Positions 24,591 to 34,414 are shown, counted from the stretch's first letter. The stretch is 64,000 nt of DNA from Flavobacteriales bacterium UBA4110 (GCA_002383165.1 DFXK01000002.1:226638-290637), one strand, 5' to 3'. Made by a program: numbers and translations. Notes: generated from the sequence alone by a model not told the origin.

Positions 24591-25535
24591 TTAATTTTTC
24601 AAAACTTTATCCAGAAAATCAACAGTATATTTCAAAGTCTCGTCAAACCAAGGCTGAACCAACCAAAACGAATGCGGAGAATCTTTGATTTCGTGAAATT
24701 CCGTCGGGATATTATAACTTTTTAATAGCTTCATCAAATCATCTCTTCCTGCGTGAAATCTCGGTTGAGAGCTATTGATAAATAATGTTGGCGGTGTGTT
24801 TTTTCCGACATATTCCAAAGGCGAAGCTTCTTTCCAAAGTTTAAAATTCTGTGTTTTTGTAGCCCCAAACCAATAAGCCGCGTAAGTTCCTTCTTCAGAT
24901 TCGGGATGGATGAATGAAACGATTCCATCAATATTCACAATCGCCTGAACTTTATTTTTAACACCAACCAAAGTAGCCAATTGCGCTCCGGCAGAGTTTC
25001 CACCGACTGCAATTTTCTTTTTATTAACCGCAAATTCCTTGTGATATTTCTTCAAGAATTTCAAAGCGTCTTCGATATCTTCAACTCCTGCAGGATATTT
25101 TGCAACATCACTCAGGCTATAATTAATTGCCAATGAAACGTAACCTTTTGAAGCCAACTCCTGAGCAAGAAACCTCTCATTTTCTTTACTTCCGGAAATC
25201 CAACCACCGCCGTGAACCAAAATAATCGCTGGATATTTCTGAGCCGAATTTTCAGGATAATAAATATCTGCTAAAAGTGATTTTCCGTTTCTGGTTTTAT
25301 ATTCAATATCTCTTTTGACTTTGATGTTTTTTGGAAATTCCAGATCAATAGGCTGAATGAAAGGATATTTCTTTTTCAGTTTTTCATAAGTTCCTTCAAT
25401 GGTGTAAGGCTGTACTTTTGGCCGTTCGATTTCCTGAGAATAGATCTTCGAAATCGAAATCAATACAATAGAAAAACGGATAAAAATCTTCCGCAGATGA
25501 CTATTGTGATTCAAGTTAACTTTGGTAGGTTTCAT
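24591..25535 (-). CDS. Alpha/beta-hydrolase (HSL-like esterase) of the pectin locus
   Basis: A 314-residue alpha/beta-hydrolase with an exported N-terminus (FIRFSIVLISISKIYSQE). The oxyanion motif HGGGWISGSK is near residue 105, the nucleophile elbow GGNSAGAQ near 180, and the late catalytic His in DSPHSFW near 292. An Asp in the FINSSQPRFHAGRDD region may complete the triad. Family members hydrolyse small acyl esters. Between a pectin methylesterase and a polygalacturonase, acetyl or other ester removal from pectic oligosaccharides is the likely role, but the substrate is inferred from context only. Confidence 0.78.
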   Translation of the reverse strand: MKPTKVNLNHNSHLRKIFIRFSIVLISISKIYSQEIERPKVQPYTIEGTYEKLKKKYPFIQPIDLEFPKNIKVKRDIEYKTRNGKSLLADIYYPENSAQKYPAIILVHGGGWISGSKENERFLAQELASKGYVSLAINYSLSDVAKYPAGVEDIEDALKFLKKYHKEFAVNKKKIAVGGNSAGAQLATLVGVKNKVQAIVNIDGIVSFIHPESEEGTYAAYWFGATKTQNFKLWKEASPLEYVGKNTPPTLFINSSQPRFHAGRDDLMKLLKSYNIPTEFHEIKDSPHSFWLVQPWFDETLKYTVDFLDKVLKN

Positions 25536-25562
25536 CCGTTTTAAGAAAAAATATAAGAGAAA

Positions 25563-27230
25563 TTATTTTACTGCATTCTTCGGAACATCTTTGGAGATCG
25601 ACAATTTATCTCCGGAAATCCCTTTTGGTAATTTGATACCTTTGGTTTTACTTCCAATAACCTTTATCAATGGTGTTTTAGAAGATTCCAAAGTCAAACC
25701 TGAGATGTCAACATTCTTACTGTTATATATTGTTGCACCAGTTCCGTCTGTATATTTTATTTTGACATTTTTCAATGTAATTCCGTCTGCATCTACGATT
25801 GTCAACGCTTTTTTGGTATCGAAATTAGAATCTTCAACAATAATATTTTTAAGATTCATTTCAGATAAACCGTTTAATGACAAAGCTTCGTAAGAATTGG
25901 AAGCTGTGATATTTTTGAAGAATACATTTCTGAAAATCGGAGTTTCATCCGTCACTGGAATATCTTTTACTACTCTTTTTTCATCGTCAGCATTTTGGTC
26001 TTCTTCGATGATTGGCGAATTACCTTCATAGAACATATTAAAACCAATCACCTGAGCCGGAATTCCCGTCATATCCACATTGCTAATCCAAATATTCTCA
26101 ACAACGCCACCTCTTCCTCTTGTGGTTTTGAAACGGAGTCCGATGTCCGTTCCGATAAAAGTACAATCCGAAGCGTGAAGATTTTTCACACCTCCAGACA
26201 TTTCGCTTCCGATAACGATTCCACCGTGTGCGTGGTAAACTGTATTGTTTTTGATAATGACATTTTCTGTGGGAATTCCTCTGTCGCGTCCGTCTTTATC
26301 TTTTCCGGATTTGATACAAATCGCATCATCTCCAACGTCAAATGTGTTATTATAAATCAAAACATTCTTACAAGATTCCAAATCCAAACCGTCGCCATTC
26401 TGAGAATACCAAGGATTTCTAACGGTTAGATTTCTCAAAATCAAATTACTTGACATCAATGGATGAAGATTCCAAGCCGGTGAATTCTGGAAAGTTGGAC
26501 CGTCCAAAAGAACTTTGTCACAACCAACCAAACTTACCATAACAGGACGAAGAAAATCTTTGATAGGTTCTAATTGCTCTCTTGTTGTTAATTTTTCTGG
26601 GACATTGAAATTCCCTGTGTTCATAAATCCTCTTTTGGAACTTTCGCTCGGAAACCATATTTTTTTATCATCGGACAAAACTCCTCCTTTTGACAACAAC
26701 TCTTTCCATTGTCCCTCGGTCATTTTCCCCTTCTTCACATATCTCCAAGCGTCGCCGTTTCCGTCAATCACACCCTTTCCTGTAATTGCAATATTGCTAG
26801 CACCTTTCGCTGAGATGGGAGACTGACAACGGGTGGTGTTCAAGCCTTCAAAACTGACGTCCACCAAAGGATAATCTGCAAAATCTCTGCTGAACATTAC
26901 CAAAGCCCCATCTTCTAAATGAAGGTTGATATTGCTTTTCAGCACAATTGGTCCTGTGAGCCAGATTCCTCTTGGAACGACTACTGTTCCGCCACCTTTC
27001 TGAGACGTTTCGTCAATAGCTTTTCTTAAAGCTTCGGTATTTTTTATGATGCCGCCAGAAACAGCACCATAACTTTTGATATTTACAGATTTTACAGGAA
27101 AAGACGTTTCTGCAACTGTTGGCATTTTGAATTCTACACCTTTATAAATATCGGCAATGCTCTGCGCAAATGCGTTTTCCGAAAATAACATTGCTAAGCT
27201 TAAAGCTAAAATTTTAATCGATTTCTTCAT
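25563..27230 (-). CDS. GH28 polygalacturonase, exported
   Basis: A 555-residue GH28 enzyme that hydrolyses galacturonan links, probably from oligomer ends. Signal peptide MKKSIKILALSLAMLFSENAFAQ. GH28 motifs appear in order: NGDGLDLES (N-x-D), FDVGDDAICIKSG (the catalytic DD), HGGIVIGSEMSGG (G-H-G equivalent) and LRFKTTRGRGG (R-x-K). The first-frame start at 27236 is a TTG; the ATG at 27228-27230 begins a better signal peptide and is used here. It lies 27 bases upstream of the alpha/beta-hydrolase gene. Without a T9SS domain it likely acts in the periplasm on SusCD-imported oligomers. Confidence 0.92.
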   Translation of the reverse strand: MKKSIKILALSLAMLFSENAFAQSIADIYKGVEFKMPTVAETSFPVKSVNIKSYGAVSGGIIKNTEALRKAIDETSQKGGGTVVVPRGIWLTGPIVLKSNINLHLEDGALVMFSRDFADYPLVDVSFEGLNTTRCQSPISAKGASNIAITGKGVIDGNGDAWRYVKKGKMTEGQWKELLSKGGVLSDDKKIWFPSESSKRGFMNTGNFNVPEKLTTREQLEPIKDFLRPVMVSLVGCDKVLLDGPTFQNSPAWNLHPLMSSNLILRNLTVRNPWYSQNGDGLDLESCKNVLIYNNTFDVGDDAICIKSGKDKDGRDRGIPTENVIIKNNTVYHAHGGIVIGSEMSGGVKNLHASDCTFIGTDIGLRFKTTRGRGGVVENIWISNVDMTGIPAQVIGFNMFYEGNSPIIEEDQNADDEKRVVKDIPVTDETPIFRNVFFKNITASNSYEALSLNGLSEMNLKNIIVEDSNFDTKKALTIVDADGITLKNVKIKYTDGTGATIYNSKNVDISGLTLESSKTPLIKVIGSKTKGIKLPKGISGDKLSISKDVPKNAVK

Positions 27231-27319
27231 TCTCAATATTTTGATTTTAACGCAAAGAGCGCAAATTTCTATTTTATAATATTTTTAAAGTCGCAAGGTT
27301 TTTGACCTTATTTTCAATT

Positions 27320-27370
27320 TTTGTCATTCCGTAGGAATCCAAAATGTAGAGATTCCTACGGAATGACAAA
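27320..27370. repeat. Palindromic repeat with GTCATTC/GAATGAC ends
   Basis: Two perfect 20-bp arms (27320-27339 and 27351-27370) surround an 11-base loop. The outer ends TTTGTCATTCC...GGAATGACAAA resemble the element at 63229-63299. It lies in the 148-bp gap between the GH28 and CE12 genes. It could form a transcript hairpin, or be a small non-autonomous repeat. Confidence 0.8.
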
Positions 27371-27378
27371 CTTTGAGT

Positions 27379-28212
27379 TTATTTCTTGCCTACTATTTTT
27401 TTGAATTCATTGTAAACCAGTTGCGCGACAGCTTTTGCACCTTCCGGCTGAAAATGCGTATCATCTTTTTGACCTTTTGGATATGCTGTAAATTTGCCTT
27501 CCGGAAAATTCATAAAATAGGTTGTCGTCACGAAATCTTTTCCTTTTTTAGTAAAAAAATCTCTGGAAAGTCTATTCAAATCAATCACATCCACTTTCTG
27601 TTCCTGCCCAACTTCTATCATTGCTTTCGCATAATCTACGTGACTATCGCCTAAAACACCTTCTTTCCAAGGATAATTTCTGGAAACCGGCGTTACCAAA
27701 ATCGGCGTTGCTCCTTTTTCCCTTGTCTGGTGAATGAACAATCTCAAATATTCTTTATAACCCGGAACATCCACATAACGATCCACTTTTTTCTCCGATT
27801 CATCATTATGCCCAAATTGAATCAAAACCCAATCTTTCGGTTTAAGATTTTCAAAAATGTAACGCCATCTGCCTTCCTGAAAAAAAGTTCTGGTGCTTCG
27901 TCCCCCTTTAGCTTTATCGACAACCAAAACATTTTTTGCTAATGGTGATTTGAAAGTTTTAAGACTATCAGTCACAAAAAACTCCTGAAAAACGCCGCCC
28001 CAACCTTGCTGTGGATAACGCTTTCCCTGATAATTGCTTTCTAAAGTGTAATCTGTAACAGTAGAATCACCAGCCAGAAAAATGTTGGTCGTATTTTTAT
28101 TTTTGGAAGGCTGCACGCTTCGCTCTTTTTGATTATCCTGTTCTGTCTGGGCAGAAATCAAAACAAAAGCTGATATAAAAAATGCTGTTAAGATATTTTT
28201 GATTCGTTTCAT
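27379..28212 (-). CDS. SGNH-type rhamnogalacturonan acetylesterase (CE12-like)
   Basis: A 277-residue exported esterase. Signal peptide to about residue 21 (ends LISAQ). SGNH blocks are in order: FLAGDSTVTDY (catalytic Ser), GWGGVF, GRSTRTF, IQFGHNDE (block III Asn) and DDTHFQPEGAK (block V Asp-x-x-His). This matches the CE12 rhamnogalacturonan acetylesterase family, which removes acetyl groups from pectic rhamnogalacturonan or galacturonan. It follows the GH105 gene in the same direction after 22 bases, consistent with one operon for side-chain and backbone clean-up. Confidence 0.88.
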   Translation of the reverse strand: MKRIKNILTAFFISAFVLISAQTEQDNQKERSVQPSKNKNTTNIFLAGDSTVTDYTLESNYQGKRYPQQGWGGVFQEFFVTDSLKTFKSPLAKNVLVVDKAKGGRSTRTFFQEGRWRYIFENLKPKDWVLIQFGHNDESEKKVDRYVDVPGYKEYLRLFIHQTREKGATPILVTPVSRNYPWKEGVLGDSHVDYAKAMIEVGQEQKVDVIDLNRLSRDFFTKKGKDFVTTTYFMNFPEGKFTAYPKGQKDDTHFQPEGAKAVAQLVYNEFKKIVGKK

Positions 28213-28234
28213 TATTCTTTAATACAATTAAACA

Positions 28235-29476
28235 TTAGTTTTCTAATTCCAGACTTGCCAGGATAAATGGTCCGGTTCCTTTCGGGTCATTGGCACGGAT
28301 TTCTTCATTGACATAATAATCGTAAGTTCCGCTTCTATAAGGTGTTCCTCCCAGGCCTGCAACCGCGCAATTCTGATTGAGATTGACAACGCCGTTCGGT
28401 TCTACTGTTATTAAATTTTTCAGGATTCCATTGTAGCCCTCTTTTGCAATGGTTTTATAAGAATTTGGCAAATAACCTTTTTTGGCTGCTTTTGCAAACG
28501 TATAAACAAACATTGATGAAGCTGAAGCCTCCAGATAATTACCTTTTTCTCCACCTTTATCCAAAACCTGATACCAAAGTCCGGTTTTTTTGTCCTGAAC
28601 TTTTACCAAAGCTTCTGAATACGAGTTCAAATAACCAATCAACCTTTGTCTTCCAGTATGATTTTCGGGTAGAAAATCTAATACATCTACGATAGCCATT
28701 CCGTACCAACCCATTGCTCTTCCCCAGAAATTGGGTGAAAGCCCGGTTTGTTTGTCTGCCCAAGCCTGTCCCTTGCTCTCGTCCCAACCGTGATATAACA
28801 ATCCCGTTCTGGGATCTACCATATGCTTCTGGATGATATCAAACTGGTTAACAATATCATCATAAGCCTTCTTTGCCTCGTTTCCATTTGAAAATAACTT
28901 GGTATAGTTGGCATAGAAAGGTTGTCCCATATACAAACCATCCAGCCACATTTGATTAGGATAGATTTTTTTATGCCAAAAACCGCCTTCCGAAGTCCTT
29001 GGATGATTGTCTAACTGTGAACGCAGCAATTTTATGGCTTTTAAATATTTATCATCTTTTGTAACCGAATAAAGATAAATCAGGACATTGCCAGAGTTAA
29101 GCATATCAATATTGTATTTACTTAGGTCATAGGTTTTGATGGTTCCATCTTGATTAACCAATTCATCTGCATAAGCTTTAATATATTCAAAATACTGATT
29201 ATTTCCAGTTTTTTTGAATACTTTTTCCGCAGCTTTTAGAACCAACCCATTCGGATAACTCCATTTTGGTGTTTTAAAAAAATCCAACATCCATGCTTCC
29301 GGGAAACGTTTCATTTCGGATTGCATCATTCGTTCTGACCAGGGCAACTTTGTTGAAATAGTTTCAGATCCCAATGTTTGAGTAGCCTGAGCCGTCCTTT
29401 GTAAAGGTTTCTGAGCACAAGAAAATAAGATCACAAATGCAATCAATGATAAACTCAATTTTTCTAAACCCTTCAT
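28235..29476 (-). CDS. GH105 unsaturated uronyl hydrolase, lipoprotein
   Basis: A 413-residue GH105 (YteR/YesR-like) enzyme that hydrolyses the unsaturated uronic acid left at the non-reducing end by pectate or rhamnogalacturonan lyases. Key segments: MWLDGLYMGQPFYANY (catalytic Asp region), YHGWDESKGQAWADKQTGLSPNFWGRAMGWYGMAIVDVLDFLP and a Trp-rich helical barrel. The ATG at 29474-29476 yields a lipoprotein signal (LIAFVILFSC, Cys near residue 20), better than the upstream start at 29497. The lipid anchor suggests the periplasmic face of a membrane, or the cell surface. It is flanked by DUF4861 and CE12 genes in the same direction. Confidence 0.9.
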   Translation of the reverse strand: MKGLEKLSLSLIAFVILFSCAQKPLQRTAQATQTLGSETISTKLPWSERMMQSEMKRFPEAWMLDFFKTPKWSYPNGLVLKAAEKVFKKTGNNQYFEYIKAYADELVNQDGTIKTYDLSKYNIDMLNSGNVLIYLYSVTKDDKYLKAIKLLRSQLDNHPRTSEGGFWHKKIYPNQMWLDGLYMGQPFYANYTKLFSNGNEAKKAYDDIVNQFDIIQKHMVDPRTGLLYHGWDESKGQAWADKQTGLSPNFWGRAMGWYGMAIVDVLDFLPENHTGRQRLIGYLNSYSEALVKVQDKKTGLWYQVLDKGGEKGNYLEASASSMFVYTFAKAAKKGYLPNSYKTIAKEGYNGILKNLITVEPNGVVNLNQNCAVAGLGGTPYRSGTYDYYVNEEIRANDPKGTGPFILASLELEN

Positions 29477-29520
29477 TTTAATATAATTTTGAGGCATTAA
29501 ACATTAAGATGATGCTCTTT

Positions 29521-30519
29521 TTATAATTTTCCATCTTTATCCAGCTGATCTAGTTTTTTATTTAAATCATCATAAAATTCTGATTCACAATGTATACCGC
29601 CAAATTCTTGTGACCAAGCTCCTAAGAAATAATATGACACCTCTTTTACTTTTTTGAAGACTATTGCGTGGGTTGATTTTGTTTTGACATATTTTTCAAA
29701 ACTATCGACTGGATAAAACACCACCATCCCAAGATTATCTTCTTTCTGCGCCAGCGTTTGCATACCATAAGTTGCAATGTAAGCCCATTTATTATTCTTA
29801 CCCACCACCAGCCGTACCGGGATATTATTAAAGGCAACAATTCCGGTTGCCAGACCAGAAATCGGATCACTGACAGAAAGATCCACTTTTACAAACCTGT
29901 CTCTGTTGAAAATTGTAAGCTTGGACTGAAGATCTACAGCATCTCCCCAGGTTTTCCAACCTTTGTAATTGATAGCCGCATAAGAGCTGTTTTTCTCATT
30001 GATGACTTTGGCTGTTGTACTTTTTACGATTTTAAAAGTTTCTATATAATCATTCTGCTCATCATATCTTCCATAAGAGCCAATCCCAATGGTGCTTCCA
30101 GATTTCAGAATATCCTGTCCCCAGGCAGCATCGTGATGGTAAGATTCAAAACCATCCTGACCAACTTCCGGTAAAACTAATGTATTGACTTTTTTGCCAA
30201 AAATATCAGTAGCATTTCTCCAATCCAGGTAAAGTCTGTAACCTATCTGATTATTTTCTAGGCCAATCCCCTCATATCTGATATAAGTGGAGTGATCTGT
30301 ATGTTCAGCAGGAATTTGGACTTTATTAACATTTCTGAATCTCCCTCCGATGTATTGATTTCCTTCCCATTTCCCGCCTTCTTTCACAGATAATTCTGTA
30401 TAAGAAAAGGGAGCGTTACCATTTTTTTTAATTGTACTAATAATATCCGACTGCGCAGAACAGCTTAGGAAGCTTATAAAAAAAACGGAATAAACAATTT
30501 TCAGTACTATTTTTTTCAT
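29521..30519 (-). CDS. DUF4861 family lipoprotein
   Basis: A 332-residue exported protein, with a probable lipoprotein signal ending FLSCSAQ (Cys20). The body has RLYLDWRNATDIFGKKV, SYHHDAAWGQDILKSGSTIGIGSYG and YYFLGAWSQEFGGI, matching DUF4861, a family common in pectin loci of Bacteroidota, often beside GH105. No catalytic activity is firmly known to me for the family. Position directly upstream of GH105 (44 bases) supports a role on pectic oligosaccharides. Confidence 0.78.
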   Translation of the reverse strand: MKKIVLKIVYSVFFISFLSCSAQSDIISTIKKNGNAPFSYTELSVKEGGKWEGNQYIGGRFRNVNKVQIPAEHTDHSTYIRYEGIGLENNQIGYRLYLDWRNATDIFGKKVNTLVLPEVGQDGFESYHHDAAWGQDILKSGSTIGIGSYGRYDEQNDYIETFKIVKSTTAKVINEKNSSYAAINYKGWKTWGDAVDLQSKLTIFNRDRFVKVDLSVSDPISGLATGIVAFNNIPVRLVVGKNNKWAYIATYGMQTLAQKEDNLGMVVFYPVDSFEKYVKTKSTHAIVFKKVKEVSYYFLGAWSQEFGGIHCESEFYDDLNKKLDQLDKDGKL

Positions 30520-30616
30520 TTTTAATCTTTTTTAATTCAAGGCGCAAGAATTATTTATTAATTCGATGTTTAAATTTGCAAAATGTTTCAATTACGCTGA
30601 GTCAACATTGAATATA

Positions 30617-31633
30617 TTATTTCATTATTTTAAAATTCCAATTGTCTTGTCCTGCCAGGATTTTCTTTACGGAATAGTCTCTCAACTGATTTTTTGATAA
30701 TTGATGCGACCAGAAAACCCGCTTTTCTGGATTAGCACCAATTCCTTTTGAATTGGCTTCTGCATAAAAACTTGTTTTCTCAGCATCGGGCTTATTCCAA
30801 TTGTGCCAGCCTTCAGGTTTTATGATATTTGAAATTTCTGTGTTGATAAAAACTGTTTTGGCAAAAGGTCGCCAAGGTCTTCCGAGATAAACAGACTGTG
30901 GTTTTGCATCGCCTGTGATTTTGCAATCGATAAAGACAAATCCGAACCTTTTACCTTGCGGTGTAGATGCCGCTGTGATATAGGTTGCGCTTTCTTTTGC
31001 ATAAATAATACAACTTTTAAAAACTGCTGTTGCTGCGCCAAATATAAAATCTGTGGTTCCTTCAATATAACAGTTTTTGAAATAATGACGACTATCTCTT
31101 TCCGGTGTTAGTACATCTTGCTCGCCTTTCAAATATAATGTATCCTGAAACCCGAGAAATCTGCAATTTTCAAAAATGGCTTTGTCTCCGGTAATCAGAA
31201 CGGCAACGGCTTGTCCAACCTTTCCTGCATCATTTTGAAAGCTGATATTTCTGGCTGAAAAATTATCAGAAAAAATAAAAATGGTTGATGAACCTGTTGT
31301 TCCTATTTCTTTTCCATCGGCATTTTTTTTTGAAGCATAATCATCATTAACGATAATCGTTTCTGAAGCATTTTCACCTTCAAATAAAATAGCGCCTTTG
31401 GTTGCAGGCACAATAATTTTTTCCCGATAAATTCCTTTTCTGATGATGATTTTGGTTTTAGAATCAAGATCATTTTCCGCTGCATCAATCGCTTCCTGAA
31501 TTGTTTTGAAATCTCCTTTCCCTTCCTTTGACACAGTATAAATTGTTTCAGAATTATTCATAACGCTGAAAGAATGGATACACATCAAAATAATGATGGA
31601 TGACAGAAACAAAAATGGATTTCTCGTTTTCAT
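30617..31633 (-). CDS. Exported pectin methylesterase (CE8)
   Basis: A 338-residue CE8 enzyme with an N-terminal signal sequence (RNPFLFLSSIIILMCIHSFS). Motifs: VSKEGKGDFKTIQEAID, GQAVAVLITGDK, LGFQDTLYLKG and YIEGTTDFIFGAATAVFKSC (catalytic aspartates), and VYLGRPWRPFAKTVFIN. It is the third CE8 protein in the window, nearest in sequence to the one at 23579-24586, sharing the same C-terminal layout (ANPEKRVFWSHQLSKNQL). No T9SS domain, so probably periplasmic. The gene starts about 216 bases after the large PL1 gene on the same strand. Confidence 0.92.
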   Translation of the reverse strand: MKTRNPFLFLSSIIILMCIHSFSVMNNSETIYTVSKEGKGDFKTIQEAIDAAENDLDSKTKIIIRKGIYREKIIVPATKGAILFEGENASETIIVNDDYASKKNADGKEIGTTGSSTIFIFSDNFSARNISFQNDAGKVGQAVAVLITGDKAIFENCRFLGFQDTLYLKGEQDVLTPERDSRHYFKNCYIEGTTDFIFGAATAVFKSCIIYAKESATYITAASTPQGKRFGFVFIDCKITGDAKPQSVYLGRPWRPFAKTVFINTEISNIIKPEGWHNWNKPDAEKTSFYAEANSKGIGANPEKRVFWSHQLSKNQLRDYSVKKILAGQDNWNFKIMK

Positions 31634-31753
31634 TTATTTAATATCTTGTGACTCCCTCTGCGTTTGTACTTTATTTTTTCTAAAGATTTTACTCGGAAAA
31701 ATCATTAAATTCTTTTAATCTAATTCTCTACACTTTTATCAATCTATTTAAAT

Positions 31754-31791
31754 ATACAAGTTTTCATCCCAATTGGGCTGAAAACTTGTAT
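31754..31791. repeat. 38-base near-perfect palindrome
   Basis: Arms ATACAAGTTTTCA (31754-31766) and TGAAAACTTGTAT (31779-31791) enclose CCCAATTGGG, itself a palindrome. The whole 38 bases is symmetrical apart from one pair. It lies 59 bases past the stop codon of the PL1 gene on the minus strand. It could be a transcript-stabilising hairpin, weak terminator or binding site; no T-run follows. Confidence 0.7.
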
Positions 31792-31849
31792 GAATTTAAC
31801 AATTAACAATTTGGTCTGAGAATCTACAGTCTTCATTAGTAGATCAAGC

Positions 31850-34414
31850 TTATTTTTTAATCATCTTTTTAGTAACCGTTCCTCTGTCTGTTATAATCCT
31901 AACGATATAATTACCTGTAGAAAGATTTCTTAGATCGATTGAATCTGTTGGATTGTCAAGATTTTTAACCAGCATTCCTGCGAAATTATAGACTTTCACA
32001 TTCAATATTTTTTCCACGCCAACACTAATTTTCAAATAGTCTGCAACCGGATTTGGATATAATTTAATCTGTGCTTTGTTAATATCATTTGATGCTAAAT
32101 TGTATGTCGTTTTAATGTAGAATAAGTTAGTGGTATCGCCTTTTGTAATGCTGTGAACTCCTGCAGAAAGATTACTAATACTCACTATGCCGTTTACAGC
32201 AGTGTGGCTTGTTCCATCAACTTTTACAGTTTTGTTAAAATCTGCATCAAAAACCAAGACTAATGTAGATGAAGCTGTAGTTGTATAGGTGATATTAGTA
32301 GAAGATTCCATTTTGAATCGTTTCGTCAAAGCCAGTCCATCATAAGTAGTAGATCCGTCCGTAGAATTCATGTTACCCGTTATGGTGTAGAAAACGCTGG
32401 ATTTAGGCGGATTTGCTGTACTGAAGTTATGAATCATTCCATCTGTGTCACCCGTATTTCCAGGAGTCCCTACTTTTATGCTTCCATTAACCGAAACGGA
32501 GTTTCCTGAGCCAACAGTTGTAACTGTATAATCTATATTGGCTGTTGGTGTTCCAGTAATAGTAATTGTTTTATCTGCTGCATTTTTTGCAAAAGATAAT
32601 CCGCTTACCGGAAGTCCTGTTACAACGACATCCGTTGCGTCTCCGCCCCAAGTAAATATAATTGGTGCAATTGCTGTTCCGGAAGATACCGTCTGATCTT
32701 TGTTTCCTGAAGTATTAACCAGAGTTTGTGTACTGCCTTCTGCCTGGATATAAATCATTGATGTTTCGTAATTGGTAAGTGCAGATTTAAGACCAGTTAT
32801 TACCGTATAAGATTTATCATCAACAGAATTATCAAAAATCCATTTAAAATCCCCACCTAGTACACGACCTGCATAAAGCTTAACATTATCTTTCGCTGTC
32901 GCTGGATCCTCCACCATCAGATTTTTCACATATAATGATGCATCTGTATCAAAATTATTGTAAACGTTATTTCCCCTAAATGATTTTACTGAATTAGGAA
33001 CCGCTTCATCTCTCGTAGCAGCAACGTAAGCATCAAAATCAATAATTGAGCTAATTTTTCCGGGAATGTTGTAGAGCGGATTCGGATCTCCGTAGGCAAC
33101 AAAACGCATAGAATTAGTACCAATGTCTGCATCCATGGTATTATTAAATGCCTTGATCATCCCTCCGTTTTCACCGGAAAAAGTTCCCTGATTAGTAGGA
33201 TCGTTCATCTGTTTTGCAGGATTCCAAACATCGGTTCCCTGAAGCGAAATCATCATCGGATTTTTTGAATTTCTGAAATAATTACCTTCTAAAAACAATG
33301 ATGAACCTTCCGTGGAACCAGAACCATATTTGGAAACACCATCAAAATAATTATTATAAATATGTGCTGAATAAAAACGCACTCTCGGATGTCTGGAATC
33401 TGAATGATCGAACCAATTATGATGATAGGTTACGTATAATCCGGTAGTAGAGTTCTCACTAAGCCCCAATAAACTTGCTTTTCCAGAATCCCAGAAGTGA
33501 TTGTATGAGTATGTGGCAAACGTTGTCCCCTTATTGTCCAGAGCACCATCGCCCTTGATCTGATCTGCATCACTTCCCGCATTCCCATAAAAAAGATCAT
33601 TGTTATGAACCCATATATAAGAATTATCCTGCTGCATTCCGATATTATCACCTTCACTGCTATCGCAATTCATAAATCCAAGATTAGCAATCTCTATGTT
33701 TGTTGCATTCTTCACGCGGATTCCCCAGCCATTGGCAACAGCATCATCTCCAACGCCTTCAACCGTTATATAACTGGATGCGTTATTCTTGTTTTCTACC
33801 ACAAGATCACCACCTTCCATCACATCAAAATCCGTAATATTACCGACGAGACGGAAGATGTAAGGCCTTTTGTCAATCCCTTTCTTAATGCCTGAGAAAA
33901 TATTCTGAAAACCAACATAATTGGTTGTGCTGCCATTATTATTGGTAATGACATTGAAGGAAATCGTGTTTTTGCTTTTTTGGGTAACGTATAAAATTAC
34001 GGCGTTATCTTTCGGTGTACCATCGGCTTTATAACCACCCGGAACACGCCCGGCATTGAAAGCAAATCCGTTTCTGTCCTGCGGAAGAACCGTTAGTGAA
34101 CCTGTTGTGGAACCAGAACCTTCTGCTCCAAGAATCACTGGCTTTACAGTAATGATATAATTCCCAGCTTTCAGTCCCGGAATATCTGCTCTGAAATACG
34201 AGCCGTAACTTCGGATAAGATAATCGTCTACAAGTTTGTTTACAACGCCTTCTCCGGAATAATAAACATTATATCTAGCCGCATTCTGTACCGGCTGCCA
34301 TTTTACAAAGGCAGACTCTAACCAGCCTCTGGACTCTGTAAATGTAACAGACTGTGCTGATGCCTGCAGAAAGACAAGCAAAAAGAATACATAAAGTAGT
34401 TTTAGTTTATACAT
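31850..34414 (-). CDS. Secreted multidomain PL1 pectate lyase with T9SS sorting domain
   Basis: An 854-residue secreted lyase. Signal peptide to about residue 20 (ASAQ), an FN3-like N-terminal domain (22-110), and a PL1 beta-helix (about 130-520) with WVHNNDLFYGNAGSDADQIKGDG, YNHFWDSGKASLLGLSE, YHHNWFDHSDSRHPRVRFYSAHIYNNYFDG (the catalytic Arg region). An Ig-like domain (TVSSGTAIAPIIFTWGG...) and a small beta-rich module (about 660-770, LTKRFKMESSTNITYTT...LFYIKTTYN) follow. The C-terminus (about 780-854, IKLYPNPVADYLKISV) is a T9SS type A sorting domain. It cleaves demethylated homogalacturonan outside the cell, feeding the SusCD pair just upstream. Confidence 0.92.
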   Translation of the reverse strand: MYKLKLLYVFFLLVFLQASAQSVTFTESRGWLESAFVKWQPVQNAARYNVYYSGEGVVNKLVDDYLIRSYGSYFRADIPGLKAGNYIITVKPVILGAEGSGSTTGSLTVLPQDRNGFAFNAGRVPGGYKADGTPKDNAVILYVTQKSKNTISFNVITNNNGSTTNYVGFQNIFSGIKKGIDKRPYIFRLVGNITDFDVMEGGDLVVENKNNASSYITVEGVGDDAVANGWGIRVKNATNIEIANLGFMNCDSSEGDNIGMQQDNSYIWVHNNDLFYGNAGSDADQIKGDGALDNKGTTFATYSYNHFWDSGKASLLGLSENSTTGLYVTYHHNWFDHSDSRHPRVRFYSAHIYNNYFDGVSKYGSGSTEGSSLFLEGNYFRNSKNPMMISLQGTDVWNPAKQMNDPTNQGTFSGENGGMIKAFNNTMDADIGTNSMRFVAYGDPNPLYNIPGKISSIIDFDAYVAATRDEAVPNSVKSFRGNNVYNNFDTDASLYVKNLMVEDPATAKDNVKLYAGRVLGGDFKWIFDNSVDDKSYTVITGLKSALTNYETSMIYIQAEGSTQTLVNTSGNKDQTVSSGTAIAPIIFTWGGDATDVVVTGLPVSGLSFAKNAADKTITITGTPTANIDYTVTTVGSGNSVSVNGSIKVGTPGNTGDTDGMIHNFSTANPPKSSVFYTITGNMNSTDGSTTYDGLALTKRFKMESSTNITYTTTASSTLVLVFDADFNKTVKVDGTSHTAVNGIVSISNLSAGVHSITKGDTTNLFYIKTTYNLASNDINKAQIKLYPNPVADYLKISVGVEKILNVKVYNFAGMLVKNLDNPTDSIDLRNLSTGNYIVRIITDRGTVTKKMIKK

